Source of the DNA: Deroplatys truncata
Taxonomy: Eukaryota > Arthropoda > Insecta > Mantodea > Mantidae
Direction of reading: 5' to 3'
Length of the DNA stretch: 64,000 nt
Assembly (NCBI GenBank): GCA_030765065.1
Contig: CM060975.1
Span: 261,029,816-261,093,815 of the forward strand
In this document: in pieces, positions 1 to 11,257 of the stretch
Layout: every line of letters starts with the position of its first letter
Position numbering within the stretch: position 1 is the first letter of the stretch
Notes under the pieces: generated by a model
Seen by the model: only the letters and a program-made list of their open reading frames with translations
What the model was told of the DNA's origin: nothing
Database searches by the model: none
Translations under genes and position numbers: made by a program

Positions 1-537
1 TCTAGCACGGCCACCAGGTCCTGCCGCTGATAGTGGGTTGCCAGACTTGCGGAACAGTAATAAATCTCCAACCCAGCTGTCAGCAGCTAGCTTCGATTTT
101 CACAAACACTGCGCCCGCTATGTAAACTCTCCTACTGCGATAGATACAACCTCTGTAATTTGTGCTTACCTTCTTTACACCATATGCCCCACAAATAGAA
201 CACAGGGGGTGTTCCAGGCGATCGAACTAGGATCTATTAGCCTCTCTGTGGTATACCTTCCATGAAGGTACGAAGAGAGAGATTTATTTATGTTTATTAA
301 TTCTCAGTATGCATTAAATACGCTAAGAGGAGAGGGAATCTGACCTGGAATAGATTTATTTCTGACTCTACAACTCACGTATAGAAAATAGAGAAAGCAC
401 TGTAGTACACTAAAATTTTGGCATTCAGATCTGAAATTATTTTGAGATACACGGAACAACCAAAAATAAACATTTTTACTTTCTTTACGGTACATACTAG
501 GTAGAGAAGATATTACCCAAGGTTCCAATAGTGACAT
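1..537. other. Unrecognised left edge
   Basis: No family is recognised. A 75-codon open stretch runs on the plus strand (38-265), but it matches nothing I know and has no visible splice or promoter context. The first 250 bases are more GC-rich than what follows, so a decayed exon or transposon edge cut by the window boundary is possible. From 300 onward the DNA is plain AT-rich sequence. Confidence 0.3.
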
Positions 538-1330
538 TTCAACATAATATATGCATTGAAGCGCACTGAATAAAAAAATAGAAAAAGATCCGTGTGTGTG
601 TGTGTGTGTGTCTGTAAACAGAATAACTCAAAAACGAAAAGTCAGATAAATGCCAAACATGGTATTTACGTTCAGTACCTTCCAAAGATGCAACACAAAG
701 ATTTTTAAGAAAATCTTCCACCCCAAAATACACTTTAGATGGATGATTTTTCGAGATTTTTTATTTTCTAAAAAATGGCCATAATGACTTTGATTAAAAT
801 GCTATATGTTAAAGATATCTGAGCGACCAACAAAATGTATGTCTTGAATTTTCTGGGAATAGCCTGTAAAGTCTCTTCATTGGGAAGGGATTTTGTATTA
901 CGTTGTATAGCTGGTAAACTTTAAACGTTACAGGAAAACGCACCTCACAAAAAATACACAATTTATTACCAATACCCGTTTCTGTGGTATCAAAAATTTC
1001 CGAGATATCTGTGATTAATGGTTAGAATTGTTCAATACTTAGCCATTCTTTCAAAATCCTGTCAATTTTCAGCTGTTCCTCGCAATGTCATGGAGAGAGT
1101 TTGGAGTTTTAAAGCCAGTGCATATCTCCAGTTTTAAAACATTTGACTATCGTTGTTCCGTTTGTATCTGTAACAAAACGTGTAATGCAGCTGTTTCCGG
1201 AAAGGTTTATCTCAATTAAAAAGAAATAGGAAAATAAACTTTAGTATGAATAATTCGTATGTCCACTAAAAAGCCCAAAAGGGCACAGAAACCATGTAAA
1301 TGTAACGCATCAGATTCTTTAGAAAAAAAG
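538..1330 (+). repeat. Dispersed repeat family C, copy 1 (5'-truncated)
   Basis: This copy aligns by eye with the near-complete plus-strand copy at 24795-25720. Shared blocks are a GT microsatellite (591-611), a stretch beginning aacagaataactcaaaaac, the phrase ccaaagatg..cacaaag, a tail with atttgactatcg, and a final gtaacgcatcag. The family's extreme 5' block, which reads as an aattcgat-type phrase before the microsatellite, is missing. There is no long ORF. I do not know its class; a non-autonomous element about 0.9 kb long is the simplest reading. Confidence 0.75.
591..611. repeat. (GT)n microsatellite inside family C
   Basis: About ten GT dinucleotides sit at the position where other family C copies carry CA/GT, GA or GTGTGC-type runs. 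Confidence 0.9.
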
Positions 1331-1458
1331 GTTCATGTGTGGGCGTTGGGACTATGAGAAAATAAATAAATAACTATTAAATTATTCCAGCACCAACTGT
1401 ATGCAAAGTCAATAGAATCATTCGTATATGCTTAATAGTGAAGGAATATTGAAAGCAC

Positions 1459-1649
1459 TCCATTCGGAGCGGCCTTTAAGCTGATACTGCAGTGTAATTC
1501 CGATCTATAAAAAGTTGATAAACCACGCTAATCTGTATCGTACACAATGATACACAGTAAACACAATTCACACAGCTTCGCATAATATTATTCCCACTTG
1601 CACCAGGCCAATAAACGTTAAGGGCCCGTTCACTGACGCTCCGAATGGA
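1459..1649. mobile_element. Short terminal-inverted-repeat element (MITE-like)
   Basis: A 13-bp arm, tccattcggagcg (1459-1471), is repeated exactly in inverted orientation at 1637-1649, giving a 191-bp unit. Imperfect pairing continues inward (ggcctttaa versus the complement of ttaagggcc). I see no convincing target-site duplication and no transposase. It may be a MITE, or a chance hairpin inside an older element. Confidence 0.45.
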
Positions 1650-3639
1650 TATTTCCATTTCGATGTCATTCAAAAGGAGACGTCCAAAACTAGGGAATAA
1701 CTCACTACCGCACCATGACTTGCCAGCGCTTCAGCAACAAACAAATATTTATAGTTATATGAGGCAAAATATGAAATTTAATATTCTAAACCATTCTTGC
1801 TATCATTATGGGAATAAGTATTTTTACGTTCAGCAGTGTGTAGAAATCAATGCATTCGCTAATATTTTCATATTTTATGAAAATATTATAATAATTATAT
1901 TTATCATATAATAAACTATAAACATTTTAAGATATAAATCTTCATATTTCTTTCTTTGTAAGATTACGAGTTTTCGCTTTTAAAATAATTTCCCTTAGCA
2001 ATGAACCGGACTTTCCGAATCTTATATTCGGGCAGGTTTTCTTTTTTGAAACATATTTAGAAAATCCAAGACACTTTTTCCCAACAAGTTAGGTACAGTT
2101 GGGAAAATAAGTATATGCTCTGTGAGGTCATATGGAAAAACACCCTTTTTAATGAAGTCTATATTTTCGGGAACCGGTGCTTTTAGAGACAATTCGTAAT
2201 TTCTACTAAGCAAGGACAAAGCAACTAGTAACTTTGTTTTTCTTTTCATTAAGCACTTTACAGTAATTAAAATATATAACCTGCATGTTAAATGGGAACA
2301 AATACCTAATATTTTAGAACTAATGAAGTGATCCCGCTCCAAACCATTAAAGTAGAATTAAGAATTTTTACTTTAAAACACTCATTTTCTAATACATCGG
2401 GATTTTTCCTCATATTTTAATATTTTGGCAAAGGTTTCTTCATATTTAGTCCATTTCTATTTAAGTTGACCTTTTCTTTGCTTTTCGTTTCGTTAAACAA
2501 CTACTGTGCTTATGTACAGTGAACGGACTTAAGAAATCGATGAAGAATAACATGATTTCTGCTGTCTTCTATCTCTGGATGAAAACATGATAACGCGTTC
2601 TTCTAGAGTCATTTCTTTTCACGGGTAGTCACTACTTATAATCTGCCGTGGGGATGACAAGTTTTTGTGAGCTTCAGTAACTTACAGAACAAAATCGCGC
2701 GCTGACAGTGCAGTTTGTAAAACGTGTGCTCTCAACGGTATCCCGCGACTGACTGATGCTGTTGGGGTCAAGGTTTACCCACTGACTAGCAAGTTTACGC
2801 GGTGGCTTGGAGCCGCCCCACGTAGGACTTCTCTATTCATTAAACGACGGCTCGGTGGCATGTTGGAGCTGTGTGTTGGGTTTTTGAGCGGCCGGATATC
2901 TAGCAAATCCATAGTACCAAGCCAAACACATGGTGGATTCTCAATTCACTATGAGACTTTGGAGTGACACCACTCCATTTGGACGATTGGAGTAATAGTG
3001 AACATCCGCCTTTAGAGTGAAATGTAAATGCAGTTACTCTCAGTAGGAGCGTGAGACAGACTTCGAAGACCCAGATCATTCAACCCAATAAGTACTCCGA
3101 GACAAATACGCGGTCGCTAGTCGCGTCAATCAAGATAACACCGTACATCCAGCAAGGACCATGCTCTGACCAATGCTCAAAGTAAGAAATACTTCTATGT
3201 TTAGATTTAATTATAAAGTATGTCTAAATGGTGTGCTCCTGCTCCTAGACAAGCATTGAAAATGATGAACACATAATGAACCTACTCCCAACAAATGCCT
3301 GCAACAGAAGTGTTTGGAAACGCATACAAATATGGATTTGTTTCCAATGTTAGTATGTTATGGCGACTGCTTCTATAAGTCTTACCTTTTAACATTCCCT
3401 AAACATAATAATCACATGGATTTAGACCTGGGGAAGGAGCATATTGCATAATTGTTATTTTGTCATTAAAAGTACGTCACTCCAAGGTGCGCTGAACGAT
3501 GACTGAAGGAAAACAAAAGCTGAACCAGCCCAAAAGCCTGGTAACGCATAGGAAGTCAGCTGGTATCCCACTGTTTGTATCCAACATAACATTACTGCAG
3601 ATATTTCAAAATGCACTAATTAATTACAAGTGTAGGTAT
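1650..3639. other. No recognisable feature (2 kb)
   Basis: AT-rich DNA. A 106-codon minus-strand open stretch at 2022-2342 has no recognisable motif and lies where stop codons are not strongly depleted, so I do not call it a gene. A GC-richer patch at 2690-2900 and palindromic-looking text around 2960-3000 could be old element ends, but I cannot assign them. Confidence 0.4.
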
Positions 3640-3965
3640 ACTTTCCAACTAAAAAATCTAAAAAGAAGTCATGTTACCTTCACATGACTTCCTATAACCG
3701 TTATCGTTTATATTTATGTCTCATCTACTAACTAGCAAAAGTCTATTTTTCTATCTATTTCATGTTAACCGACATAAACATTTTCAGAAATGGCGTTATT
3801 ATACATTTCATTTTAGATACAAGAGGTCTACAGAAAACTGGAGATATTAATATTTAGAAACCTAACGGTACATTCTGGGTGTGAAATTCCATACTTTTTG
3901 CGTGACATGAGAAATAAATGATGCCAGTACTTCAAAAAGTGTACAGTGTTGGAGCACAAGAAAAA
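3640..3965 (-). repeat. Family C, copy 2 (3' part)
   Basis: On the plus strand this reads as the reverse complement of the family C 3' region: ctatttttctatctatttcatgttaa followed by the cg.cataaac block, then ccatactttttgcgtgacatgag near 3890. The 5' half, including the microsatellite, is absent. Confidence 0.65.
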
Positions 3966-3979
3966 TAACAACAGGCTAG

Positions 3980-4075
3980 TTGCGTACTCAGTCGACAGAG
4001 CATCTTCCTTCTGTGCGAGCTATCTTGGATCCTATTCCAGTTGCACTCATTCATTAAACAAAAAGATTCTCGTAT
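3980..4075 (+). repeat. tRNA-like SINE head (degenerate)
   Basis: The text tactcagtcgacagagcatc resembles a pol III A box region, and ttggatcctattcc about 40 bases later resembles a B box. The tRNA cloverleaf is not preserved. Weak call. Confidence 0.3.
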
Positions 4076-4439
4076 GACCAAAGTCTGGTATGTGAGTATG
4101 CTTCTGTGTGTTACATCGGTTACTTAATAATCAATTTGTTCATTATAAATATTTCAGCAGCACCACTGGGCATAACCCCAAGCACAGGTGCCAAAGTCAT
4201 ATATCCTCACTTACCCATCTACACCAATGACACCAATAACTGCCGCAAGGATAACTAGATAAAAAAATTAATTACAACGAATATTTTGGAAATGGTTTAT
4301 GCCACAAGAACTATTTGACATACATTGATGTTTCTTTAGCTATAAGCTCGAGATTTCTTATTTATACAAAACTGTGTAAATTTCAATGATATAAAAAGGG
4401 ACTTGACAGGCTATTAACAGAATACATTTTATGAAGTTT

Positions 4440-6080
4440 CGTAGGCTTTCACGGCGCCGGAGTCATAAATAAATAAGAAAAATCGTGTAGGTCGTGATCT
4501 ACTGAGCTCCTTCATCTTCTCAGATGTTTCGTCTACACCTGCGGTAAACATAGTTGGCAGTGATCGACGTGACCGTGTGAATATCTCGGTGGCAACTGTG
4601 GTTTATACTTTTTTGGAGTGTAGGAGAGAATGCTGTTAGGCACTACTCCAGCTGCGATTGGAGTTCGGAACTGAGAGTGCGGGATTGGCCTATAGTCGAC
4701 CATACCCAATAAAAGCTCCTCCATCGAAAGAAAAAAGGAAAAAAGATGGAATCTAAGATGAAGGTAGCGCGGTCCCGCATAGCACCCGCGTTATATACGA
4801 AAGTTGCTGTGATACCGCCCTATGGATGGGAGCGGGTAAAGGTAAGGTCCTAGGCTACAGCCATGACAAACTTCCCTGACTACGCCTAGAGGTTGGAAGT
4901 TGACAATAGTGTTAAGGATAAAGCGATAGTAAGGACAGGGGATCGGTCCGAAGACGTCGGCGTGGCACCCTTACTTTGAAGATCTCTGTGTACTTTCGAG
5001 AGCTGGATGCGTGCTGTTGATGTTGGCGGAACTGGGTTCTGAACTCTGCGGCGTTGGTGTCCAGAACCCAAAGTCGATGGATTCCAGTTGCTGTAGTGAG
5101 TCCTTGTTGGTGGCTTGGTGTTGGTGAAGTGAAGTGGATGTCAAAGTCTCCAGGGCTGTCGGTTTAACCGCCAAATTCAGGCACTCCGCGTGGAGGTCCT
5201 GGATGGCGTCAGTTATGCCCTGGATTTCCTGATTGGCGATGATGTTCGGAGCTAAAGATGAGGCGCTGGAGGTTGTGGAGTTGTCGTTGTAGCTGGCGTC
5301 TTTGGTGGTGCCTTTCTGCGATGATGCAGGGAGAAGAGCGCCTGGCCAGTGTAGATGAGGTTTCCCCAATGTGGTGAAGTAGTGGCGGCGGCGGAGTTCA
5401 TGCTGTTGGCATGTAGATGTGGTGCATGAAGTGCCACAGTACTGGACCTGCGGGTTGGCTATGCGGGTAGCCTTACTGCGATTGTAAGCACAGCAGCGGC
5501 GGCAAGGAGCTGGTCTTTTTTAGTCGGCTGGCCTCGACGCGTAACTTCCTCCTTAATAAGGGAAGGCAGACGCCAAGGCAGCCTCCAAGTCGGCGAGGGT
5601 GGCCGGCTCCATGCGCACAGCGTCGTTGGAACCTGCGCAGATTTTATCCTGTGGCCCTCAAATGCTGCACCCAGCACGAAGCGTGCGGCAGTTCCCAGGG
5701 TACTCCAGCTATCATGATGCTAATGCGGCTGTGTTGAGGTGACGACTGAAGCGTGGCCACTAGGAGTGGCAGTGACTGCGGTCGTAGTCGCGGCGAAGAG
5801 AGACCGAAGCGAATGTGGTCTCGGAGAGCGACTGCTTAGTGCCGTTTCCCTCGGTGAACGCCGTGGGAGAGGTAGAGGTTACGACGGATCTGCGCTGACT
5901 ATGCTGCTTCCTTCTGGTGATCTCAGAGAGTGTGTGGTTGTACCGCTTATACTGCGGTATTTATCTTGGTGGTAGGCGGAACGGTGTGCGTTGATTGGTT
6001 CGGATTGGCTGTGGACTGAACTTGATCTGACGTTGTGCTGGGTTTTGCTGGCGTGTGATTGGCCTGCGTTGAATGTAATA
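4440..6080 (-). mobile_element. Penelope-like element: non-coding / terminal part
   Basis: This block lies downstream of the minus-strand reverse transcriptase and GIY-YIG remnants and is probably the same insertion. On the minus strand it includes a TATA-like ataaatacc followed by cacactctctgagatcacc, and further down a cgaaacatctgagaag phrase and a gccgtgaaagcctacgaaac phrase. These resemble the repeated terminal (pseudo-LTR) regions of arthropod Penelope-like elements as I remember them. The segment 4760-5970 is clearly GC-richer than its surroundings and has overlapping minus-strand open stretches (for example 4971-5369, 132 codons, rich in Ser/Thr/Gln). These could be a decayed extra ORF or simply GC-driven. 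The exact ends are not fixed. Confidence 0.5.
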
Positions 6081-6229
6081 AGTAATTTTAAATCTTCTTC
6101 TTTTCTGTTAATATTCTGCTGATGTTTATGGATCTCAGTCGCTTCACGATATAGTGGTGCATGATACTGTGAGGTTGATGCCAGTATACCGGTGTTTCTG
6201 CTTTAGCAAGGATAGCATGTTATGCAATA

Positions 6230-6400
6230 TCTAATTTATCCGTGTATCCCAAGCGGCAGCTTCTTTTGTGCTCGTTGATGCGAGTTTTTACGCTCCGCTG
6301 CGTGGTTCCTAAAATATATACTCCACCACAGTGCATGGTACTCTGATTCCCTGGACTCTTTGGCTGATTGAAGTATATTATGTATCTGCCTGGTTGATTT
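6230..6400 (-). pseudogene. GIY-YIG endonuclease remnant of Penelope-like element
   Basis: Reading the minus strand in two frames gives a GI.VPCT start, then YILGTTQRSVKTRINEHKRS followed by CRLGYTDKLDIA and a stop. This matches the order of a GIY-YIG nuclease core in Penelope-like proteins: the GIY-like start, the YIG-like strand (here YIL), and the R....R..EH helix. At least one frameshift and one stop break it. In these elements the nuclease is the C-terminal domain after the reverse transcriptase, and here it lies downstream on the same strand, as expected. The activity would nick target DNA; this copy cannot make it. Confidence 0.7.
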
Positions 6401-6599
6401 GAAAATGGTGTTGATGCTGTAACATGATAGTAATTTGCAAATGGGGTCTGCGACTAATTTGATATATGGATAGCCATGCCTTTTCTCTCACTTGAAATTC
6501 TCTCTGAAATAAGGGAACTTTTTCTGGGATGCTCTTCTGATTTTTTGTTCTATGTAGCCATGGGAATAGAGTACTTTGTTTAAATGCTGAAATTCTCGA

Positions 6600-7460
6600 C
6601 GTAAGTGTTCAGGTTCACAGATCCTTGTAGCCCGGTGTGTTAACATCTTAATCACGGAGCGTTGTTGCCTCGGGTGATGGTTTGAATCCTTGTGAAGGTA
6701 ATGATAGGTGTATACTCTTGGTCCAATGTGCCAATGCCTCCTTGTTCATCATGACTTCCAAGAATAGCAGTTGCCCGTCCTTTTCTTTCTCCGTGGTATG
6801 CTGAATATGTTGATTAACGCTTTTTAGGTGCTAGCACTCCATGATTCCAGTTGACGAAAGTATCGTCCACAAAGGAAAACCCGCAAGAAGGCTTGAGCGG
6901 TACTACAGCTTTGAAAACCTCCATATAAAAGTAGGCAATTGCTGGACTAAGATGACTGACCATGGCAACTCCGTTTATCTGCTCGTCTTCCACTGAAAAT
7001 ATACAGTGGTGAGGACGTGATGGAACAAAAAAACAATATTCTCCGAAAAACTATCTTAAGCTCTGTTATGTGTCCTTGACTGGCACCATGGTGAACAGTG
7101 AGATGACTTCAAAACTGACCAGCATTCGTTGGGCTATAAACTGACGGTTCGGAGGTTTTGAATGAAAAGAGAGGAGTCTTGATGTACACGTGCGTCTTGC
7201 AAATGTATGATTGTAGTATGTGCGCGGGGTGTTTAGCAGTTGCATAGGTTGGCGAACCAATAATGCGTTAATCGGTCACAGCGGAATTTCCAGTTTGTGA
7301 ATTTTTAGTAGCCTGTAAGTTATTGGCAGTAAAGCATCAGTTTTTTTTTCAATTTCAATTGCTCATTTGCAGGAACGGATGATGCCTTGATTAGCTGGTT
7401 AGTTTTCGAAGAATGTTGGCTGCGGATCTTTCGATAGTTTCCTATATGTGGCCAGATGTA
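6600..7460 (-). pseudogene. Penelope-like reverse transcriptase remnant
   Basis: Several reverse-transcriptase blocks are readable in order on the minus strand. RLLKIHKLEIPL (from about 7320) fits the block with L.KIHK before the palm. VSFEVISLFTMVPVKDT (7069-7120) carries the palm motif A type sequence, with E where Asp is usual. INGVAMVSHLSPAIAYFYME (6919-6980) fits motif B, with G.P.SP changed to VSHLSP. FVDDTFV (6853-6873) is motif C with both catalytic aspartates. The Y/FVDDTFV form and the GIY-YIG remnant downstream point to the Penelope-like class rather than LINE or LTR types. Frameshifts and stops separate the blocks, so it is a dead, probably 5'-truncated copy. Confidence 0.82.
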
Positions 7461-7489
7461 GAAGTTAGAGGATCTTTTGTTCATAGACT

Positions 7490-7710
7490 AATAATAAATA
7501 TGCATTTAATTTCTCAGTCAATATGATAATATCTAATGTTTTAACTAAAATCGTTTAGGCTGTTTCTGAGTAAATATAAATAATGTACTTTTTCCATATA
7601 TAAAGGACGCCTTGGGTTAAGAAATTCTTGGAAAATGTTCGTGTCGCAGACTTTGAAGACGCTGATGACGAATTTTTGGGTGGAATGCCATACTTCTTCC
7701 TTATCTTTTT
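7490..7710 (-). repeat. Family C fragment (degenerate, internally deleted)
   Basis: The plus strand shows aacta aaatcgtttaggc, the cttggaaaatgttcgtgtcg phrase, and gaatttttgggtggaatgcc. In fuller minus-strand copies (for example 31810-32560) these lie in the same order but further apart. The microsatellite region has been lost. Confidence 0.55.
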
Positions 7711-8685
7711 ATAATTTTATACATTGTCCTACCTTTATGATTAATATTTATGCTTTTTGGTTGAATTATTAATACCTACTATAAGTAGGTGCTAGAAAAT
7801 GTAAAGCTATTGTCTTAAGCATTTCATTTAGTATGATAGATTATCAAAATTTGGCTGTATTCTAGGAGATATAGTTATACAGTTTATTATTACTATTCTT
7901 CTTATTATAATTTATTATTATTACTGGTACTTGTGGTGGTGTGGTAGTAGTAGTAGTATACCCCTATGACATAGCTTAATAAGGCAGTGAGACGAGCAGT
8001 GTGTGTGAACTGACTCGACGTAAAGAGAGCTTGAGCAAATTCTGGCTACATGTTCCTTCAGTTACAGTCTGAAAGTTCTAGAGGATACACCAACTTTTGG
8101 TAATCTAACTTAACGAAATCAGCAGTCTATTTCATCTGCTAAATGGTGCACAAATCCCTTTGCGAACATCAGAAGCTATCCACAAAGACTGGCATCGCTT
8201 TCAGGAACATTTACCAATGTTACGAACGATCTATACCCGTTAGGTACCAAGTGTGTTTGAAAAGGATAAAACACACCTCTCTACAGACCGTCTGATGAAA
8301 CAATGTGCCTAACCAAAACCGGAAATTCAGTTACTTTCTTTGATTGCATATTTTGAGTAGTATTTGTTACATTAATTACATCAATAATCTTCCTCGTGTT
8401 GTTTCTGTTAATAAATTTCATAATTGTATAAAACTAATACATTTTAATGCATATTACTAAATATTAGGTTATGTTTCTTTTAGTATAGGAGCTGAAATTG
8501 AACACATTTTATACTAATGATCAAATGATAATTCACCAATCTAATAAGGATTTACAAATTGCACTATATAAGCTACCAAACATGCCGAACATAAAGAAAG
8601 CTAGAACGATTATACGTTTAGGAAGTACACCCACATGAACGAAACTTAGTTTATTTCATCCTCATTCGTTAAAGTATCACGTTTC
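7711..8685. other. No recognisable feature
   Basis: AT-rich DNA with short TTA/GTA-type simple runs near 7890-7960. I see no motif, repeat family or credible ORF. Confidence 0.4.
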
Positions 8686-8689
8686 TACT

Positions 8690-8930
8690 ATTTACAAAAT
8701 AATACACTACGCGGTGCAAATAAAGATACAATAACAAGAATTTACATTTACCACATATGCGGTAATATAAGGACATTAATTAAAAAATGTGATGAAAGAG
8801 TTGCAAATAAAATTTTACAAAGTCATGGCCATCAGTACTTTGTTATATGGATCAGACTCTTGGACGCTGAGAAAGAAAGAGAAGTATCAAATAGAAACGA
8901 TGTTTTAGAAGCCAGTCAATGTTGTGCGAG
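8690..8930 (+). pseudogene. Non-LTR retrotransposon reverse-transcriptase tail (fragment)
   Basis: The translation is broken but shows ICGNIRTLIKKCDERVANK followed by LLYGSDSWTLRKKEKYQIET (8840-8895). This matches the region after the catalytic palm of many insect LINE reverse transcriptases, where a LLYGSE.W block precedes a basic R.....E region. The fragment is only about 80 codons, and no catalytic motif is left. It is followed directly by a tRNA-like SINE head, so the SINE may have landed in or next to it. Confidence 0.6.
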
Positions 8931-8934
8931 ACTG

Positions 8935-9070
8935 ACTACAATAATAAATGAGTTGACTGACTCTGGTGGTAATCAACATGCTAGCTTCCAAATTTAGAGG
9001 TCCCAGGTTCGGTTCCCGATTGAAGGATGGAAATTTTCCTTTATCCAGGATTATTCCACGTCCTCCCTAG
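8935..9070 (+). repeat. tRNA-derived SINE head
   Basis: GACTCTGGTGGTAATCAACA resembles an A box, and caggttcggttccc (about 9002-9015) is a good B box, spaced as in a tRNA. A non-tRNA body with a ttttcctttatcc phrase follows, similar to other insect SINE bodies such as that at 30340-30380. It is truncated after about 130 bases. Confidence 0.55.
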
Positions 9071-9329
9071 AGATTAGAAATATGAGCGAGAGTAAATCTA
9101 TGTGTGAATTTAAAGTTTATAAAAAGAAAACCCCAAGTAAACAAACCCAAAGATTAACACAATAAAATAAGTGAATATCATTACTGATGAGCAATTGTTC
9201 CAAAGGCAAAACCACCAATATGATCTAGATGTTAAAGGAGGTATATGAATGGAATTAAATAAATAATGAGCCTTTAAGAGAAAAAGTGCAACAGATGGGA
9301 TCACGTTCCGCACTACAACTTGCGTGACC

Positions 9330-9600
9330 ACCCCCCAGGAGGAAGGGATGAAGTGAGGGAATCACAGGAGGCTACAGACAGCAGAAGACAGGCAGAGGTA
9401 GGCACGGAAGTCCATAACAGTTCCTACTTCGAAGACCGTCTCACTTCTGGAGCTGCCCAGACGGCGATGACCAAGCAGTCCTGTAGTGTCAGGAAGTACT
9501 CTTACCTTGGAGCAAGCATCGACATCTGTGAGGCACCACCACACGCCTAAAACCTAGAAGTTACACCTGAAATATGACAAGGAAGCGCAAAAAGAGATAG
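9330..9600 (-). repeat. SINE family D, copy 1 (tRNA head missing)
   Basis: The phrase ggaagggatgaagtgaggga and the following aatcacaggaggctacagac are shared with the copy at 40845-41285. Later phrases (tagaagttacacctgaaa, gacaaggaagcgcaa) also recur there. The end that would carry the reverse-oriented tRNA-like head (seen at 41217-41275) is absent. Confidence 0.65.
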
Positions 9601-9604
9601 TTGC

Positions 9605-9790
9605 ATACCAGATTTGTATTACCCAACTTTTAGTTTTGGAGTGTCCTGTCCATATGTAAGTGCCGTGGGACGTTTTGTAAGAAGCTTTTTGGGATTCAGA
9701 GCCAGCAAAACATACTTCCAGTGAAATATCGATATAATTTTCATGGATGGAATACAATATTTCCTCTATCTACTCTGGGTATCTGGTAGT
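9605..9790 (-). repeat. Family C, 5'-terminal fragment
   Basis: It contains tttttgggattcagagcc, the ccagtgaaatatcgatat phrase, then tggaatacaatatttcctct and atctactctgggtatctgg. This is the reverse complement of the family C 5' end, as at 24075-24210 and 47850-47950. Confidence 0.65.
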
Positions 9791-10374
9791 AAAGATGTGT
9801 GTTTGCGTTCCCTACCATGTTGCTTCTTTTTCCATTTATATTACCATAGTTCCTAATGAACATCAAATGTGCTCCTGGGCAGATGAAGATTTTTTTACGG
9901 GAATGAACCATAGTATTGCTTTTGTCATTAAATATTTATATTTCAAGCCCGCTTTTAATAGGTTTTGTGAGTTTACATAAACTACTAGCAGAAGATACAA
10001 AGTCTAACAGTACCGTTCACATACCTGGTGTAATTAATTTGGTAGCATTGAAGACCCTGTAATGAAAGGGGCATTAGCATGTTGGGACCTCCTGTGCCAG
10101 TACACATGTGTGCCCTTTGGGCTGTCATGTTTTGAGATGACGTCCGCCACCTGTCGGCGAAAATGCGGCATGTCAAGGCCTATGTTAACATGAGAGATGT
10201 TTTCCAGGAGTAATAATACAAGAGATACTAAACATCCCTGAAGTTACTCGCTCGTTTTAGTGACAATATGCTCTTACATCTGACCACATTTTTATTAGTG
10301 TCGTAAACATCCCTTCCTCTTGATACGTTTTGCTGGCTAAGTAATTAAGTAATTAAACTTTTAATAATTATATC
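9791..10374. other. No recognisable feature
   Basis: No motif or family is recognised. The minus-strand open stretch at 9985-10176 is short and featureless. Confidence 0.35.
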
Positions 10375-11200
10375 CAAATAAAAATCCAAGGACAACAGGT
10401 TGAGAAAATTTCAATAAGAGGAGGCGTAAGGCAATGTGACTCTCCTAGTCTACTTCAATTTGGTATTGTAATGGATGTAATTGTTAAGGATATGACACAT
10501 TAACTGGATACACTATGGGGGACAAAAGGATGAGCATGATTAGATTTGTTCTCGTGGTAGACACTGAGGACAACCTGCAAAACTTTTCTCCAATTCTATT
10601 AAAATGTCAAATTTTTACATGAAATTATCCATTCAGAAATCAAAATCATTTACAATTATTAAAGTACCGCTGCGATGCAAATTACAAATTTAAAGTGAAA
10701 TTTTGGAACAGATTATGCATTTCAACTATCTAGGTGTTAACATTACAAGCGAAGGAAATCTAATTCAAAAGCAGCAGAAATATTTAGCTGTATTAATGAG
10801 AATGGCATAGAAAAATAAGTGGATGAGAAAAGAAAAAAAAAGTTAAAATTTATACGCCTTGGAAACAAGGACAATGACTCAAAAACACCAAGAATGATGG
10901 AAATGAGAACGCTGAGATAAAATAGCTGGAATGACATTGTATGACCGAATGAGAAATACGATACTAGAGAGATGTACAAGATTCAGCCTGTGACACAAGA
11001 ACTTGCAAGAAGGAGAAGGAATAGAACGAACATTAATTGGAGGAAATAATTACATGAGTGTTAAAATGGACTACCCCAGAAGGGAAAATAAGTCCAACAC
11101 GGCTAAAAGGAAGCTCGAAGGAGGGCTCGATTCAGCTGTAGAACAGACGATTCAGCCTAATACAAAAAGCAGAAGACTTCAGAAATGTCTTATTTACCAG
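10375..11200 (+). pseudogene. Non-LTR retrotransposon reverse transcriptase remnant
   Basis: Readable blocks, in several frames with stops, are: IRGGVRQCDSPS (about 10417-10446), matching the G.RQG...SP block before the catalytic site; GIVMDVIVKDM just after; a degenerate catalytic region reading FVLVVDTEDNLQ where F.DD would be expected; and FNYLGVNITSEGNL (10721-10762), matching the YLG block. The order and spacing fit the C-terminal half of an RTE/Jockey-like LINE reverse transcriptase. The tail to 11200 has the R..R..-rich character of the region after the palm. The copy is inactive, with the DD motif reduced to VDT. Strand and order are clear; the clade is not. Confidence 0.7.
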
Positions 11201-11257
11201 ATTTTCGCAAGATTTTTTTTTGTATCGGAAGGTAATTTGAAATCCGTCATTTGCTAT

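Noticed and set aside
2022-2342. 106-codon minus-strand ORF
   Set aside because: No recognisable domain, no promoter or splice context, and the length is within what AT-rich random DNA yields in 64 kb.
4500-4580. Hammerhead ribozyme in the Penelope-like terminal region
   Set aside because: A cgaaac core piece is present, but no ctgatga core lies at the right distance on the same strand. The nearby ctgagaag does not fit.
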